DNA from: Streptomyces scabiei 87.22
GTDB lineage: Bacteria; Actinomycetota; Actinomycetes; Streptomycetales; Streptomycetaceae
Assembly: GCF_000091305.1 (NCBI RefSeq)
Contig: NC_013929.1
Span: forward strand, 2,604,001-2,668,000
DNA length: 64,000 nt
Reading direction: 5' to 3'
A program made the translations under genes and the position numbers. The notes below the pieces were generated by a model. That model was given only the letters and a program-made list of their open reading frames with translations, made no database searches and had not been told where the DNA came from. Each line of letters starts with the position of its first letter. The first letter of the stretch is position 1. Shown in pieces: positions 26,451-36,100 of this stretch.

Positions 26451-27937
26451 GCCGCCTTCGCCTCCTTCTCGTTGCTGTCCTTCGCGTCGCGCCGGGTGAA
26501 CACGGCCATCTGGGTGGGCGGCCCCACCTCCGGGTCGTCGGGTCCCACGGGCACGAACGCGGCCTCGTAGCCGTGGCGTTCGGCCACCGTGGCCGCCCAG
26601 GTCCGGAACTCCTGCCGCGTCCACTCGAAGCGGTGGTCGCCGTGCCGGACATGGCCGGCGGGCAGGCTCTCCCAGCGGACGTTGTACTCGACGTTCGGGG
26701 TGGTCACGAGGACGGTCCTCGGCCGGGCCGAGCCGAAGACGGAGTACTCCAGGGCGGGCAGCCTCGGCAGGTCGAGGTGCTCGACGACCTCGCTGAGCAC
26801 GGCGGCGTCGTACCCCTTGAGCCGCTTGTCGGTGTAGGCGAGGGAACTCTGGAACAGCTGGACGCGGGCCGCCTGGCGCTCGCCCATGCGGTCGAGCTTC
26901 AGCCGGCGTGCGGCGATGGTGAGCGCGCGCATGGACACGTCCGTACCGACGATCTCGGTGTAGCGGACGTCCTTGAGCAGTGCCTGCACCAACTGGCCCT
27001 GGCCGCAGCCCAGGTCGAGGACTCGCGCGGCGCCGGACTCCTGGAGCGCGGAGAGGATCGCGTCCCGCCGCTGCACCGCGAGCGGTGTCGGCTTCTCCTC
27101 GCCCTCGGGTTCGCCGTCCGTGCTCTCGGCGACGGCGTTGTCGATCGCCTCGACGTCGCTGTCGTCGGCCTCCGCGAGGCGTACGAGTTCCAGGCGCTCC
27201 ATGGCCTGCCGGGTCAGCGACCAGCGGCGCGAGAGGTAGCGGCTGGTGATCAGCTTGTGCTCCGGGTGGGCCGGGAGCCAGCCCTCGCCCGCGCGCAGCA
27301 GCTTGTCGACCTCGTCCGAGGAGACCCAGTAGTGCTTGGTGTCGTCGAGGACCGGCAGCAGGACGTACAGGTGGCGCAGCGCCTCGGCCAGGGTCAGCGA
27401 CTCCGACTCCAGGACCAGCCGTACGTAACGGGAGGCGCCCCACTCCGGGAACGCGGAGTCCAGCGCCACCGGTTCGGCGGTGACGGTCCAGCCGAGCGGT
27501 TCGAACAGGGCGACCACGAGGTCCGGGCCGCCGCGCGCGGGCAGCGCGGGTATCTCGACCCGCAACGGGCGTGTCTGCTCCGGGAGTTCGGGCCGGGCCT
27601 TGCACTGGCCGCGCACGGCGCTGGAGAAGACGTCGTTCAGCGCGACGGCGAGGAGGGAGGAGGCCGCGTACGGGCGGTCGTTGACGTACTGCGCGAGGGC
27701 CGCGTCCGGCGCCCCGCCGCGGCCCTTGCCCTTGCCGCGCCGGACCAGCGCCACCGCGTCCACCTCCAGCAGCAGCGCGGCCGTGCACCGCTCGGCGTCC
27801 GCCTCGGGGTAGAGGACGTGGGCCTTGCCGTAGGAGGTGGAGAACGCCTGCGTCCGGTCGGGATGCTTGTGCAGCAGGAAGCCGAGATCGGTCGCGGGGC
27901 GCTCTGGGGTACCGGTGGTACTGATCGTCAGGAACAC
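26447..27937 (-). CDS. hen1: 3'-terminal RNA ribose 2'-O-methyltransferase Hen1
   Basis: The 496-residue protein has the bacterial Hen1 N-terminal region (about 1-240), which in the known system supports ligation with Pnkp. A methyltransferase domain (about 270-475) follows, with the AdoMet motif VLDLGCGQGQL near residue 303. The metal-binding set specific to Hen1 is present: EVVEHL and, further on, a His-rich stretch HVRHGDHRFEW. It methylates the 2'-OH at the 3' end of damaged RNA so that repeat cleavage is blocked. The GTG at 27937 has GAGG about nine bases upstream. It overlaps pnkp, and a hairpin separates it from the upstream oxidoreductase gene. Confidence 0.95.
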   Translation of the reverse strand: MFLTISTTGTPERPATDLGFLLHKHPDRTQAFSTSYGKAHVLYPEADAERCTAALLLEVDAVALVRRGKGKGRGGAPDAALAQYVNDRPYAASSLLAVALNDVFSSAVRGQCKARPELPEQTRPLRVEIPALPARGGPDLVVALFEPLGWTVTAEPVALDSAFPEWGASRYVRLVLESESLTLAEALRHLYVLLPVLDDTKHYWVSSDEVDKLLRAGEGWLPAHPEHKLITSRYLSRRWSLTRQAMERLELVRLAEADDSDVEAIDNAVAESTDGEPEGEEKPTPLAVQRRDAILSALQESGAARVLDLGCGQGQLVQALLKDVRYTEIVGTDVSMRALTIAARRLKLDRMGERQAARVQLFQSSLAYTDKRLKGYDAAVLSEVVEHLDLPRLPALEYSVFGSARPRTVLVTTPNVEYNVRWESLPAGHVRHGDHRFEWTRQEFRTWAATVAERHGYEAAFVPVGPDDPEVGPPTQMAVFTRRDAKDSNEKEAKAA

Positions 27938-28090
27938 GGTGGGTTGGCCTCGTGATGAGTTGTCCGGGGCGGTTGCCCCGGTCGAGGAAGGCGTCTGAAC
28001 TGCGGATACCTGCGCATCGTCTCGTTTCGGCGCGCGCCTTCCAACGTACAGGCCGGTCCGGGCCGCACTCAGGCATTTTCCGCTCGCTCC

Positions 28091-28133
28091 CCCGCCTCCC
28101 CGGGGAGGGGCGCGCCCGCTCCGGGGAGGCGGG
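28091..28133 (-). terminator. 13-bp hairpin after the F420 oxidoreductase gene
   Basis: Perfect 13-base arms (28091-28103 and 28121-28133) with a 17-base GC-rich loop, starting 12 bases past the oxidoreductase stop codon on the minus strand. It isolates that gene from the hen1-pnkp operon. Confidence 0.65.
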
Positions 28134-28145
28134 CCGGTGCGCGCG

Positions 28146-29069
28146 CTACGTCACCTGGGAGAGCACCTGGCCGGAGATCAGCTCCAGGTGGTCGAGGTCG
28201 TCGAGGTCGAGGATCTGGAGGTAGAGACGCTGGGAGCCGATGGCCCGGTACCGGGCGATCTTGTCGACGACCTCGGCCGGGGAGCCGGCGAGGCCGTTGG
28301 CCTTCAGCTCGTCGACCTCGCGGCCGATCGCGGCGGCGCGGCGGGCGACCTCCGCGTCGTCCTTGCCCACGCAGACGACCAGGGCGTTGGAGTACACGAG
28401 GTCGTCGCCCTTGCGGCCGGCCTCCTCGGCGGCCGCGCGGACCCGGCCGAACTGGCGCTCGCTGTCCTCGATCGAGCCGAACGGCATGTTGAACTCGTCG
28501 GCGTAGCGCGCGGCGAGGCGCGGGGTGCGGCTCGCGCCGTGACCGCCGATCAGCACCGGCACCTTGGCCTGCACGGGCTTGGGCAGCGCGGGCGAGTCGG
28601 TCAGCTGGTAGTGGGTGCCCTCGTAGGAGAACGTCTTGCCGGTCTCCGTGGCCCACAGGCCGGTGACGATGGCCAGCTGCTCCTCCAGGCGGCCGAACTT
28701 CTCCTTGGGGAAGGGGATGCCGTACGCCTTGTGCTCCTCCTCGAACCAGCCGGCGCCCAGGCCGAGTTCGACCCGGCCGCCGGACATCTGGTCGATCTGG
28801 GCGACCTGGATGGCGAGCACGCCGGGCAGCCGGAAGGTGCCGGCGGTCATCAGGGTGCCGAGACGGATGCGCTTGGTCTCGCGGGCGAGTCCGGCCAGCG
28901 TGACCCAGGCGTCGGTGGGGCCGGGCAGGCCGTCCGACGAGCCCATGCTGAGGTAGTGGTCGGAGCGGAAGAAGGCGTCGAAGCCCAGGTCCTCGGTGGC
29001 CCTGGCGACGGTGAGGAGGGTGTCGTAGGTGGCGCCCTGCTGGGGCTCGGTGAAGATGCGAAGATCCAT
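28146..29069 (-). CDS. LLM-class F420-dependent oxidoreductase
   Basis: The 307-residue protein has the luciferase-like monooxygenase barrel. Typical segments are ATEDLGFDAFFRSDHYL near residue 25, RIRLGTLMTAGTFRLPGVLA, DQMSGGRVELGLGAGWFEEEH and VPVLIGGHGASRTPRLAARY. Members of this branch use coenzyme F420 for hydride transfer; the substrate cannot be told from sequence. The ATG at 29069 begins the barrel and has AGGA seven bases upstream; the longer frame has no family-like sequence. A terminator-like hairpin follows it. Confidence 0.88.
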   Translation of the reverse strand: MDLRIFTEPQQGATYDTLLTVARATEDLGFDAFFRSDHYLSMGSSDGLPGPTDAWVTLAGLARETKRIRLGTLMTAGTFRLPGVLAIQVAQIDQMSGGRVELGLGAGWFEEEHKAYGIPFPKEKFGRLEEQLAIVTGLWATETGKTFSYEGTHYQLTDSPALPKPVQAKVPVLIGGHGASRTPRLAARYADEFNMPFGSIEDSERQFGRVRAAAEEAGRKGDDLVYSNALVVCVGKDDAEVARRAAAIGREVDELKANGLAGSPAEVVDKIARYRAIGSQRLYLQILDLDDLDHLELISGQVLSQVT

Positions 29070-29307
29070 ACCTCCATCCTGCATGCCCGGGCCCCGGTCG
29101 TCGGCACCGGTCCCGCCGGTGCCGTGGGGCCACGGTCGGGTGAAAATGCGCCGCTCCGGAACCTGGGGCGGGCGCGCTCCAGTGACCGGCGGGAACGGTG
29201 GTCGTTGCCCGGGAGGAGCCGGACCGCCCGGCACCCGTCGCCGGCGGCCACTGCCGGGACGCACGCACACGTGCCCCCTCGGGGGCGAGGGCCGAGGAGG
29301 CCGTCAC

Positions 29308-29475
29308 ATGTCCCAGGAAGCCGTGCCGGAGCAGGCTGCCGTGCCTGCGCAGCCGAAAGGCCTGCTCCAGCAGATGGAGGAGCTGATGGCTGCCCTGAAC
29401 GCGGACCTGTCCCAGCTCGACGCGGATCTCTCGGCGCCGCGGGGCGCTGCCGCGGAGGAGAGCGGCGCCGTCTGA
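29308..29475 (+). CDS. Small acidic protein, 55 residues, unknown function
   Basis: AGGAGG lies seven bases before the ATG, a textbook start. The peptide has a Pro/Ala/Glu-rich head, a probable amphipathic helix (LLQQMEELMAALNADLSQL) and an acidic tail. There is no membrane segment. I do not recognise a family. The regular heptad-like spacing suggests a short coiled coil or a protein-binding helix. It is divergent from the oxidoreductase gene and converges on the DUF6099 gene across a repeat. Confidence 0.6.
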   Translation: MSQEAVPEQAAVPAQPKGLLQQMEELMAALNADLSQLDADLSAPRGAAAEESGAV

Positions 29476-29565
29476 TCCCTCCCTGAGTCGTGTTGTCCCG
29501 CGCCCGGCCTCGTCATCTGTGGCCGGGCGTTCGTCATGAGGGGCGTGGGTCGGCGTCGAGGGGCT

Positions 29566-29613
29566 GGTGCGGGTGAGTGGGGGCTGGTCGCGCTGTTCCC
29601 CGCGCCCCTGAAA
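29566..29613. repeat. Second copy of the 48-nt intergenic repeat
   Basis: This segment matches the complement of 21714-21761 at 47 of 48 positions. Like that copy it lies between convergent genes. Here only one arm of the palindrome is present, so it is a partial or degenerate copy. Confidence 0.8.
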
Positions 29614-29656
29614 GAGCGGGGGCGCGTGCTCCGTGAGAAGCGGGCGGCGACCCGGT

Positions 29657-30136
29657 TCAGCCGCCGGTGGTCGCGTCCCGTTCCGACAGGACCTGGTCCC
29701 GCACCGCCAGGCGTCGCAGCATCTCCAGGACGCGGTCCCGGGCCTCGTCCGCCGCGTCGATCGCCTCCATGCACTGCCAGTACGTCGCCTCGTCGCCGGC
29801 GCCGCTGGCCAGGCCGACGAGGGCGATGCCGACCTCGCCGAGGAGGACACCGAGCCGCACGAGCGAGTCGTGGGCGTCGCCCAACTCTGTGAGCTGGGCG
29901 GCGCGTAAGGCACCCACCCCGAGCGGGGGTGCGCCGAGTATGCCGCAGCCGCTGCCGGCCAGTTCGGTCAACCCGAGGGCCTCGCCGCGCAGTTCGGGAG
30001 GTCCCGAGACCGCGAGCCGGCTGCCGATCGCCTGGGCGAGGGCATAGGACTGCCATGCCTCCGCCATGAGCTGCGGCCCTTCGGCGCTGCCCGCCAGTGC
30101 ACGCCTGCTCGCCATGATGAGCCGCACCGCATCCAT
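29657..30136 (-). CDS. DUF6099 family protein
   Basis: The 159-residue protein is almost entirely helical. It begins MDAVRLIMASRRALA, has a mid part with LVRLGVLLGEVGIALVGLA, and WQCMEAIDAADEARDR in the C-terminal half. This fits the DUF6099 family of Streptomyces, function unknown. Repeated aliphatic helices suggest a bundle, possibly oligomeric. It follows a cluster of DnaA-box-like 9-mers on its upstream side. Confidence 0.7.
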   Translation of the reverse strand: MDAVRLIMASRRALAGSAEGPQLMAEAWQSYALAQAIGSRLAVSGPPELRGEALGLTELAGSGCGILGAPPLGVGALRAAQLTELGDAHDSLVRLGVLLGEVGIALVGLASGAGDEATYWQCMEAIDAADEARDRVLEMLRRLAVRDQVLSERDATTGG

Positions 30137-30196
30137 GCGCTGCCCCCGACTGTCCCGACGCGCTTTCGCACGTCCGCCTGAACTCCTGCCTGTTCA

Positions 30197-30274
30197 TTAC
30201 CCACAGTGAGGGTCACTGAGACGGAAAGCCAGAGGAAGTCTGAAATCTGTGGATAACAAGTCGGCTGTGGAGAA
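30197..30274. promoter_or_regulatory. Cluster of three DnaA-box-like 9-mers
   Basis: TTACCCACA lies at 30197-30205 on the plus strand. TTATCCACA (30248-30256) and TTCTCCACA (30266-30274) lie on the minus strand. The second is the exact classical E. coli box; Streptomyces boxes are usually TTGTCCACA. The cluster is in AT-richer DNA between the DUF6099 and MazG-like genes, so it could be a DnaA-responsive promoter or a DnaA titration site. Confidence 0.45.
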
Positions 30275-30366
30275 CTTTCCGACTCCGGAGAGTGACAATT
30301 GGAGGACGCGGGCGTCCGGTGGCGCGACCGGGCGCGACCCGGTGCGCCCGAACCGGTCGGGCTGTG

Positions 30367-30729
30367 TCAGGGCCGCCCCGGCGCCGGGAACCGCCGTTCG
30401 TTGCGGTCGATCTTCGCGTCCAGGGCCACCAGCGGATCGATGCCCAGCACCTCGCAGAGCTGGAGCAAGTAGGCGAGCACGTCCGCCACTTCGTCCGTGA
30501 CACGGTGGGCGGACCCGGGGTCCGCCATGACGCGCGCGGACTCCTCCGGTGTCAGCCACTGGAAGATCTCGACGAGTTCGGACGCCTCCACGCTCAGCGC
30601 GGAGACCAGGTTCTTGGGCGTGTGGTACCGCCGCCAGTCGCGGGCGGCGGCGAACTCGGCGAGCCGTCGTTGGAGGGTCGCCACGTCGAGTTCTCGCGCG
30701 GACTCCCGGGCGGGTTCAGGATCGTTCAC
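30367..30729 (-). CDS. MazG-like nucleotide pyrophosphohydrolase
   Basis: The 120-residue protein is a single MazG-type all-alpha domain. The two acidic metal motifs are present: SVEASELVEIFQW near residues 46-58 and DEVADVLAYLLQL near 80-92. Short MazG proteins hydrolyse non-canonical or surplus dNTPs to the monophosphate and pyrophosphate, a house-cleaning role. The start overlaps the end of the upstream ATPase gene by 14 bases, so both are probably on one transcript. Nucleotide specificity cannot be read from sequence. Confidence 0.88.
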   Translation of the reverse strand: MNDPEPARESARELDVATLQRRLAEFAAARDWRRYHTPKNLVSALSVEASELVEIFQWLTPEESARVMADPGSAHRVTDEVADVLAYLLQLCEVLGIDPLVALDAKIDRNERRFPAPGRP

Positions 30730-31891
30730 GGTTCAGGTCTACCACCGTCACGCCCGTCAGCCCGGCGGCCCAGGAGGCGTCGCTCACCGCTCCGGCCAGC
30801 CGGATGTGGCCGCGTTCGCACATCCGCGCCGCCAGCCGCACCAGTTCCAGCGCCTGTCGCGGGTCGAGGGACCGGTCGAGGCCGTCGGCCAGGACCGTGA
30901 GCGTCTGCAGCGCCGCGGGCACCTCCGCGACCGGATCGACCTCCAGGACACCGGGTCCGGTGAACAGCACGAGGGCGAGCGCCAGATATCTCAGCTCCCC
31001 GTCGCCGAGCAGGCCCAGGGCCGTCCGCACCCCGTCGCCCCGGTCCAGCACCCCCCGTACCGCGCCGTCGCGCAACGGCTCGGCCAGCAGGTCGAGGACG
31101 GGGCCCGCGCAGCCGTCGCGTACGGCCCCGACGAGCAGCGCGTGCCGTCGGCCGCACTCGGTGCGCGTGCGCCACAGCACCTCGGCGAGGTTGTCGCAGC
31201 CGCGCAGCAGCCGGCCGGAGCCGAGCGGTACGGCGGCACGCATCCGGCCGGGGCGCGGATCGCAGGCGTAGACGGAGCGCAGCGCGACGACCGTCTGCTC
31301 GGCGGCGGCGAGGACCCGGCGCTGGCCGTCCGTCTTCCCGGCGACCCGCAGCGGGAGCAGTGCGGTGCCGAGGCGGTCGTCGGGGAGCGGGCCGCGGGTG
31401 ACCGGGGAGGTGCCGGCGGTGTGCCAGGAGGCCTGGACGACGGGGCGGCCCGGGTCGACGAGAGCCGTCTGCAGCAGGGTGAGGTTGCCGGACGTCAACC
31501 GTTCGCCCACGATGCGGAGTTCGGGCTCGGCCTGCACGGCGATGTCGAGGTGCACGGGGCCTTCGGGGCCGTCGGTGGTGCAGCCGATGCGGAAGCCGCG
31601 GCGCCGCTGGGCGTCGGGGCGGGCCCGTTCGGGGACGCAGCCGCTCGGGTCGGGGAACGCCTCGTCCAGGTGGGCGCCGCCGCCGAGTCTCGCCAGCGCC
31701 TCGTAGGCCCGGAGCGCGGTGGTCTTGCCGCTGCCGCTGCGGCCCGCGAGCAGGGTCAGGGGGCCCAGCGGCAGGAAGGCGCCCCGGTGTCCGGCGAAGG
31801 CGGAGAGCCGCAGTTCGATGACGCTCGGCCGCTCCGGACGTGCTCCGGCGTCCGCGCCGGGCGGCATCGACGACAGGGATGACACGGTCAT
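30716..31891 (-). CDS. RecF/SMC-like AAA ATPase, unknown role
   Basis: The 391-residue protein starts with an ABC-type ATPase head: SVIELRLSAFAGHRGAFLPL leads into the Walker A LLAGRSGSGKTTAL near residues 48-61. A later LLGDGELRYLALAL near residue 290 stands where the ABC signature would be, and GVLEVDPVAEVP where Walker B would be. Both are weak matches. The long coiled coils of RecF/SMC proteins are missing. The overlap with mazG suggests a joint role in nucleotide or DNA upkeep. The ATG at 31891 is the best start, though its ribosome site is weak. Confidence 0.65.
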   Translation of the reverse strand: MTVSSLSSMPPGADAGARPERPSVIELRLSAFAGHRGAFLPLGPLTLLAGRSGSGKTTALRAYEALARLGGGAHLDEAFPDPSGCVPERARPDAQRRRGFRIGCTTDGPEGPVHLDIAVQAEPELRIVGERLTSGNLTLLQTALVDPGRPVVQASWHTAGTSPVTRGPLPDDRLGTALLPLRVAGKTDGQRRVLAAAEQTVVALRSVYACDPRPGRMRAAVPLGSGRLLRGCDNLAEVLWRTRTECGRRHALLVGAVRDGCAGPVLDLLAEPLRDGAVRGVLDRGDGVRTALGLLGDGELRYLALALVLFTGPGVLEVDPVAEVPAALQTLTVLADGLDRSLDPRQALELVRLAARMCERGHIRLAGAVSDASWAAGLTGVTVVDLNRERS

Positions 31892-32436
31892 ATGCGGACC
31901 GTAGAGGCCGGTGCGCCAGGCGAACCGTTCCACCGAGTGGATCTTCCTACGATCGAGGGAGCGCCCTCGACGGGCCGAGGGCGCCCCGCCCCGGCGGGAG
32001 CGCCCCGCGGCATCCGGGAGCGGCGCGACCCGCCCCCGGGCGCCCTGCCGCACCCCGGAGGGGCAGGCGGCACCGAGGGCCTTCGGCGGGCCGGGCGGGG
32101 CAAGGGGGGCGAAGGACGCGAGTACGCCGGCCGGGCGGGGACTGCCCGGCAGAAGGGCGGGGCGACCTGACGATCGAGTCGGCGGGGAGCGCCCGCCGGA
32201 GAGGGGCCGCCGGAGAGCGCCGGACGCTCGAAGACCGGCATCACGCACCCCTGACCGGGGGGCGGGAGAGCCGAGGAACGAGGATCGAGGCCGGCTGCAT
32301 CCCGGGCTCGATGATCGGTGACCGTCCCTCGGCCCGCCCCGCTGGGCGTCGGCGCCCCGGGTGTTGCCGGTGAGGGCAGGCGGCCCGTACCGGGGCTCGG
32401 GCGTCGCTGTGGGGTCCGCCGGGGGCGCGCGCCGCC
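31892..32436. other. GC-rich spacer with a 9-bp hairpin
   Basis: About 545 bases between the ATPase gene and the SepF-like gene hold no convincing reading frame. A perfect 9-base hairpin (31961-31969 with 31976-31984) lies in the probable 5' leader of the ATPase gene. The rest repeats GGCGGGAGCGCCC-like words and looks like low-complexity GC-rich DNA. Confidence 0.4.
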
Positions 32437-32835
32437 TCAGACGCCCGGAACCCCGGCCCCCTCCATCAGCCCCCGCACCTCCGTACCGCGCGGGGTGAGA
32501 AGGAACACGTTTCTGTCCACTCGGTGCATTCCGCTGGCGAGGCCGAAAACGACCCCCGTGCTGAAATCCAGTACACGCTTGGCGGTGTCGGCCTCCGCGC
32601 CGGAGAGATCCAGCAGCACCGGAATGCCCGCCATCAGCGTTTCCGCCACGTCACGGGCGTCCGCGAACACGTTGACGCGCAGCACCACGAAGCGGCGGCG
32701 GGCCTCCGTCTCGGCTTCCGGTATGGTCCGGTGGCCGACCGCGGACGGCCAGGCGTCCCGGCCCCGCAACGGCACGACCTGGGCGAGCCCCTCCCACTGT
32801 TCGTCGGTGACATCGTGGCTGTTCACCCTGTTCAC
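32437..32835 (-). CDS. SepF-like cell division protein paralogue
   Basis: The 132-residue protein matches the SepF C-terminal domain. FVVLRVNVFADARDVAETL and GIPVLLDLSGAEADTAKRVLDF lead into GVVFGLASGMHRVDRNVFLLTP. SepF anchors and bundles FtsZ; Streptomyces have extra SepF-like paralogues that modulate division and growth. The N-terminal amphipathic membrane helix typical of true SepF is not evident, and the gene is away from the division cluster, so a paralogue is likely. The GTG at 32835 has GGGGGA six bases upstream; an upstream TTG start is less likely. Confidence 0.8.
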   Translation of the reverse strand: MNRVNSHDVTDEQWEGLAQVVPLRGRDAWPSAVGHRTIPEAETEARRRFVVLRVNVFADARDVAETLMAGIPVLLDLSGAEADTAKRVLDFSTGVVFGLASGMHRVDRNVFLLTPRGTEVRGLMEGAGVPGV

Positions 32836-32992
32836 CGGCCTTCCCCCTGGCTCGCACTGAATGACTGCATCAGCCAATTCTTACGCATGGTCACCCGTTC
32901 GGCCCAACAACGACACGGACCGCGACCCGTGCTTCCGGGACAACGGCCGGAACCCGCCCTCACAGCCCCTTGCGCGGCCCTGTGTGGCGGGC

Positions 32993-33031
32993 GTAACGCC
33001 TCATGATCAGGTCATGTGACACAGGCGTAAC
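32993..33031 (+). promoter_or_regulatory. GlnR-like binding site upstream of the nitrate reductase
   Basis: GTGAC (33016-33020), six bases, then GTAAC (33027-33031) fits the GTnAC-n6-GnAAC pattern bound by GlnR in Streptomyces. Another GTAAC is at 32993-32997 with a weaker GATCA between, close to the 11-base period of a double box. It is 166 bases before the nitrate reductase start; the rest of the 360-base gap shows no gene. Confidence 0.55.
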
Positions 33032-33196
33032 GGGCAATTCGTACGATCGGTCCTGCCGGGCCACGCCCCGGAGCTGAGCGGAAGCCGACCCTCCGCCGTA
33101 CCGGAGAAGCAACCGGCCCGCCGTACCGGACAGCGACGGCGGGCCGGTCCGCACGACCGACCGGACACCCCGGACGCCGACAGAGAGGGGCCGCCC

Positions 33197-36100
33197 GTGG
33201 CCGCCGAGGGCCCGCAGGGCACCACGACCCAGGTGCGGACCGTGTGCTCGTACTGCGGCGTCGGCTGCGGCATGCTCCTGGACGTCGGGGCGGGTCCCGA
33301 CGGCCGGCGGACGGTCCTGAGGGCGACGGGCGACAAGGCGCACCCGGCGAACTTCGGCCGCCTGTGCACCAAGGGCGCCACCACGGCCGACATGCTGTCC
33401 GCGCCCGGCCGCCTCACCACCGCCCTCGTACGGGCGGACCGGGGCGACGGACCGGTCCCCGCGCCCGTCTCCGAAGCGATCACCGAGACCGCCCGGCGGC
33501 TGCGCGCGATCATCGACGAGCACGGGCCCGACGCGTTCGCCTTCTACGTCTCCGGCCAGATGAGCCTCGAAGCCCAGTACCTGGCCAACAAGCTGGCCAA
33601 GGGCTTCATCCGCACCAACCAGATCGAGTCCAACTCCCGGCTGTGCATGGCGAGCGCGGGTACGGGTTACAAGCTGTCCCTGGGCGCCGACGGACCGCCC
33701 GGCTCGTACGAGGACCTCGACAGGGCGGACGTCTTCCTCGTCATCGGCTCGAACATGGCGGACTGCCATCCGATCCTGTTCCTGCGGATGATGGACCGGG
33801 TCAAGGCGGGCGCGAAGCTGATCGTCGTCGATCCGCGCCGCACGGCGACGGCCGAGAAGGCCGATCTCTTCCTGCGGATCCGTCCGGGAACCGATCTGGC
33901 CCTGCTCAACGGACTTCTCCACCTGCTGCACGCGAACGGGCACACCGACCCCGGCTTCATCGCCGCCCACACCGAGGGCTGGGAGGCGATGCCCGCCTTC
34001 CTCGCCGACTACGCCCCGGACGCCGTCGCCGGGATCACCGGCATCCCCGAGGAGGACATTCGCGAGGCGGCCCGGCTCATCGGCGAGGCCGCCGAGTGGA
34101 CGAGCTGCTGGACCATGGGGCTCAACCAGTCCACGCACGGCACCTGGAACACCAACGCGCTCGTCAATCTGCATCTGGCGACCGGCGCGATCTGCCGGCC
34201 GGGCAGCGGTCCCTTCTCGCTCACCGGGCAGCCGAACGCCATGGGCGGGCGCGAGATGGGCTACATGGGCCCGGGGCTGCCGGGGCAGCGGTCCGTGCTG
34301 GTGGACGAGGAGCGGGCGTTCGTCGAGGAGCTGTGGGGGCTGGCCCCCGACAGCCTGCGCGCCGACGGGGTCGGCAAGGGCACGGTCGAGATGTTCCGGA
34401 AGATGGCCGACGGGGAGATCAGGGCCTGCTGGATCATCTGCACCAACCCGGTCGCCTCGGTCGCCAACCGCAGGACCGTGATCGAGGGCCTGGAGGCCGC
34501 CGAGTTCGTCGTCACGCAGGACGTCTTCGCCGACACCGAGACCAACGCGTACGCCGATGTCGTCCTGCCCGGCGCGCTGTGGACGGAGTCCGAGGGCGTC
34601 CTCGTCAACAGCGAACGCACCCTCACGCTCGCCGCCCCGGCCGCCGACCCGCCGGGCGAGGCGATGGCCGACTGGCGGATCATCGCGGCCGTCGCACGGG
34701 AGATGGGGTTCGAGAAGGGGTTCTCGTACGACACCGCCGAGCAGGTCTTCGAGGAGATCAAGCAGGCGTGGAACCCGAGGACCGGGTGGGATCTGCGGGG
34801 TGTGAGCCACGAGCGGCTGCGGTCGGGTCCCGTGCAGTGGCCCGCGGCGGCGGAGGACGGACCGGCGCGCAATCCGATCCGGTACGCCGGGGCCGGGGCG
34901 GACGGCGCCCTCCTCTTCCCCACCGCCAGTGGACGGGCCGTGTTCCACGCCCGGCCGCATCTGCCGGCCGCCGAGATGCCGGACGACGACTATCCGTTCG
35001 TGCTGAACACCGGGCGGCTGCAGCACCAGTGGCACACCCTGACGAAGACGGGCCGGGTCGCCAAGCTCAACAAGCTGAATCCCGGGCCGTTCGTGGAGGT
35101 GCACCCACAGGACGCGGACGAACTGGGCCTGCGCGACGGGGACGGTGTGGAGGTCGCCTCACGGCGGGGGCGTGCCGTACTCCCGGCCGTGGTGTCGGAC
35201 CGTGTGATGCCCGGCTGCGTGTTCGCGCCGTTCCACTGGAACGACCTGTTCGGGGAGTACCTGAGCATCAACGCGGTGACGAGCGACGCGGTGGATCCGC
35301 TGTCGTTCCAGCCGGAGTTGAAGGTGTGCGCGGTGTCGCTGGCGAAGGTGGCGGCGCCGGTCCGCACTCCGGCGACGCCCGCCGCCGCGCCGACGGGCGC
35401 CGGTGTACCGGCGACGGTGCCGCCGCCGTCGACCGTGCCGCCGTCGGTGGCCGTGCCGGCCGCGGTCGCCCCCGGTGCCGACGTCTTCGGTCTCGACCCC
35501 TCACCGCCGCCCGTGCTCTCCGCCCAGGAACGCCGGTACCTCACCGGCTTCCTCGCCGGGCTCGGCTCCGGGGTGCAGGGGGTGCCCGTACTGCCGGCGG
35601 ACGCGCCGTTCAGCCCCGAGCACGCGTTGTGGGTGAACGGGGTGCTCGCCGGAATGTACTCGCGGACGGCGGCCCCGGCCCCCGCACCCGTCGCCGGTAC
35701 CGGCACCGCCGGGCGCGAGGTCGTGGTGCTGTGGGCCTCGCAGACCGGCACGGCCGAGGAGTTCGCGGTGGCGGCCGCCGAGCATCTGGGAGCCGCGGGC
35801 CACCGGGCCACGCTGGTCGGGATGGACGAGGCGGAACCGGAGCGACTGCCGCTCGGGGCCGACCTGTTGCTGATCACCAGCACCTTCGGCGACGGTGACG
35901 CGCCCGACAACGGCTCCGGGTTCTGGGACGCGCTCTCCCACCGGGAGGCCCCCCGCCTGGACGGCGTGCGCTACGCCGTACTGGCCTTCGGCGACTCCTC
36001 CTACGACGACTTCTGCGGGCACGGGCGCCGCCTCGACGCCCGGCTCGACGAGCTGGGCGCGGTGCGGCTGGCCCCGCGCACGGACTGCGAGCCGGACTAC

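Noticed and set aside
23787..26570. 927-codon plus-strand frame opposite pnkp
   Set aside because: No domain; pnkp shows three intact catalytic domains on the other strand.
26450..28076. Extension of the pnkp frame through hen1 and beyond
   Set aside because: Overlaps a complete methyltransferase gene; ATG at 26450 with ATGA overlap is the natural start.
32437..32877. Earlier TTG start for the SepF-like gene at 32877
   Set aside because: No ribosome site precedes it, while GTG 32835 has GGGGGA at the right distance.
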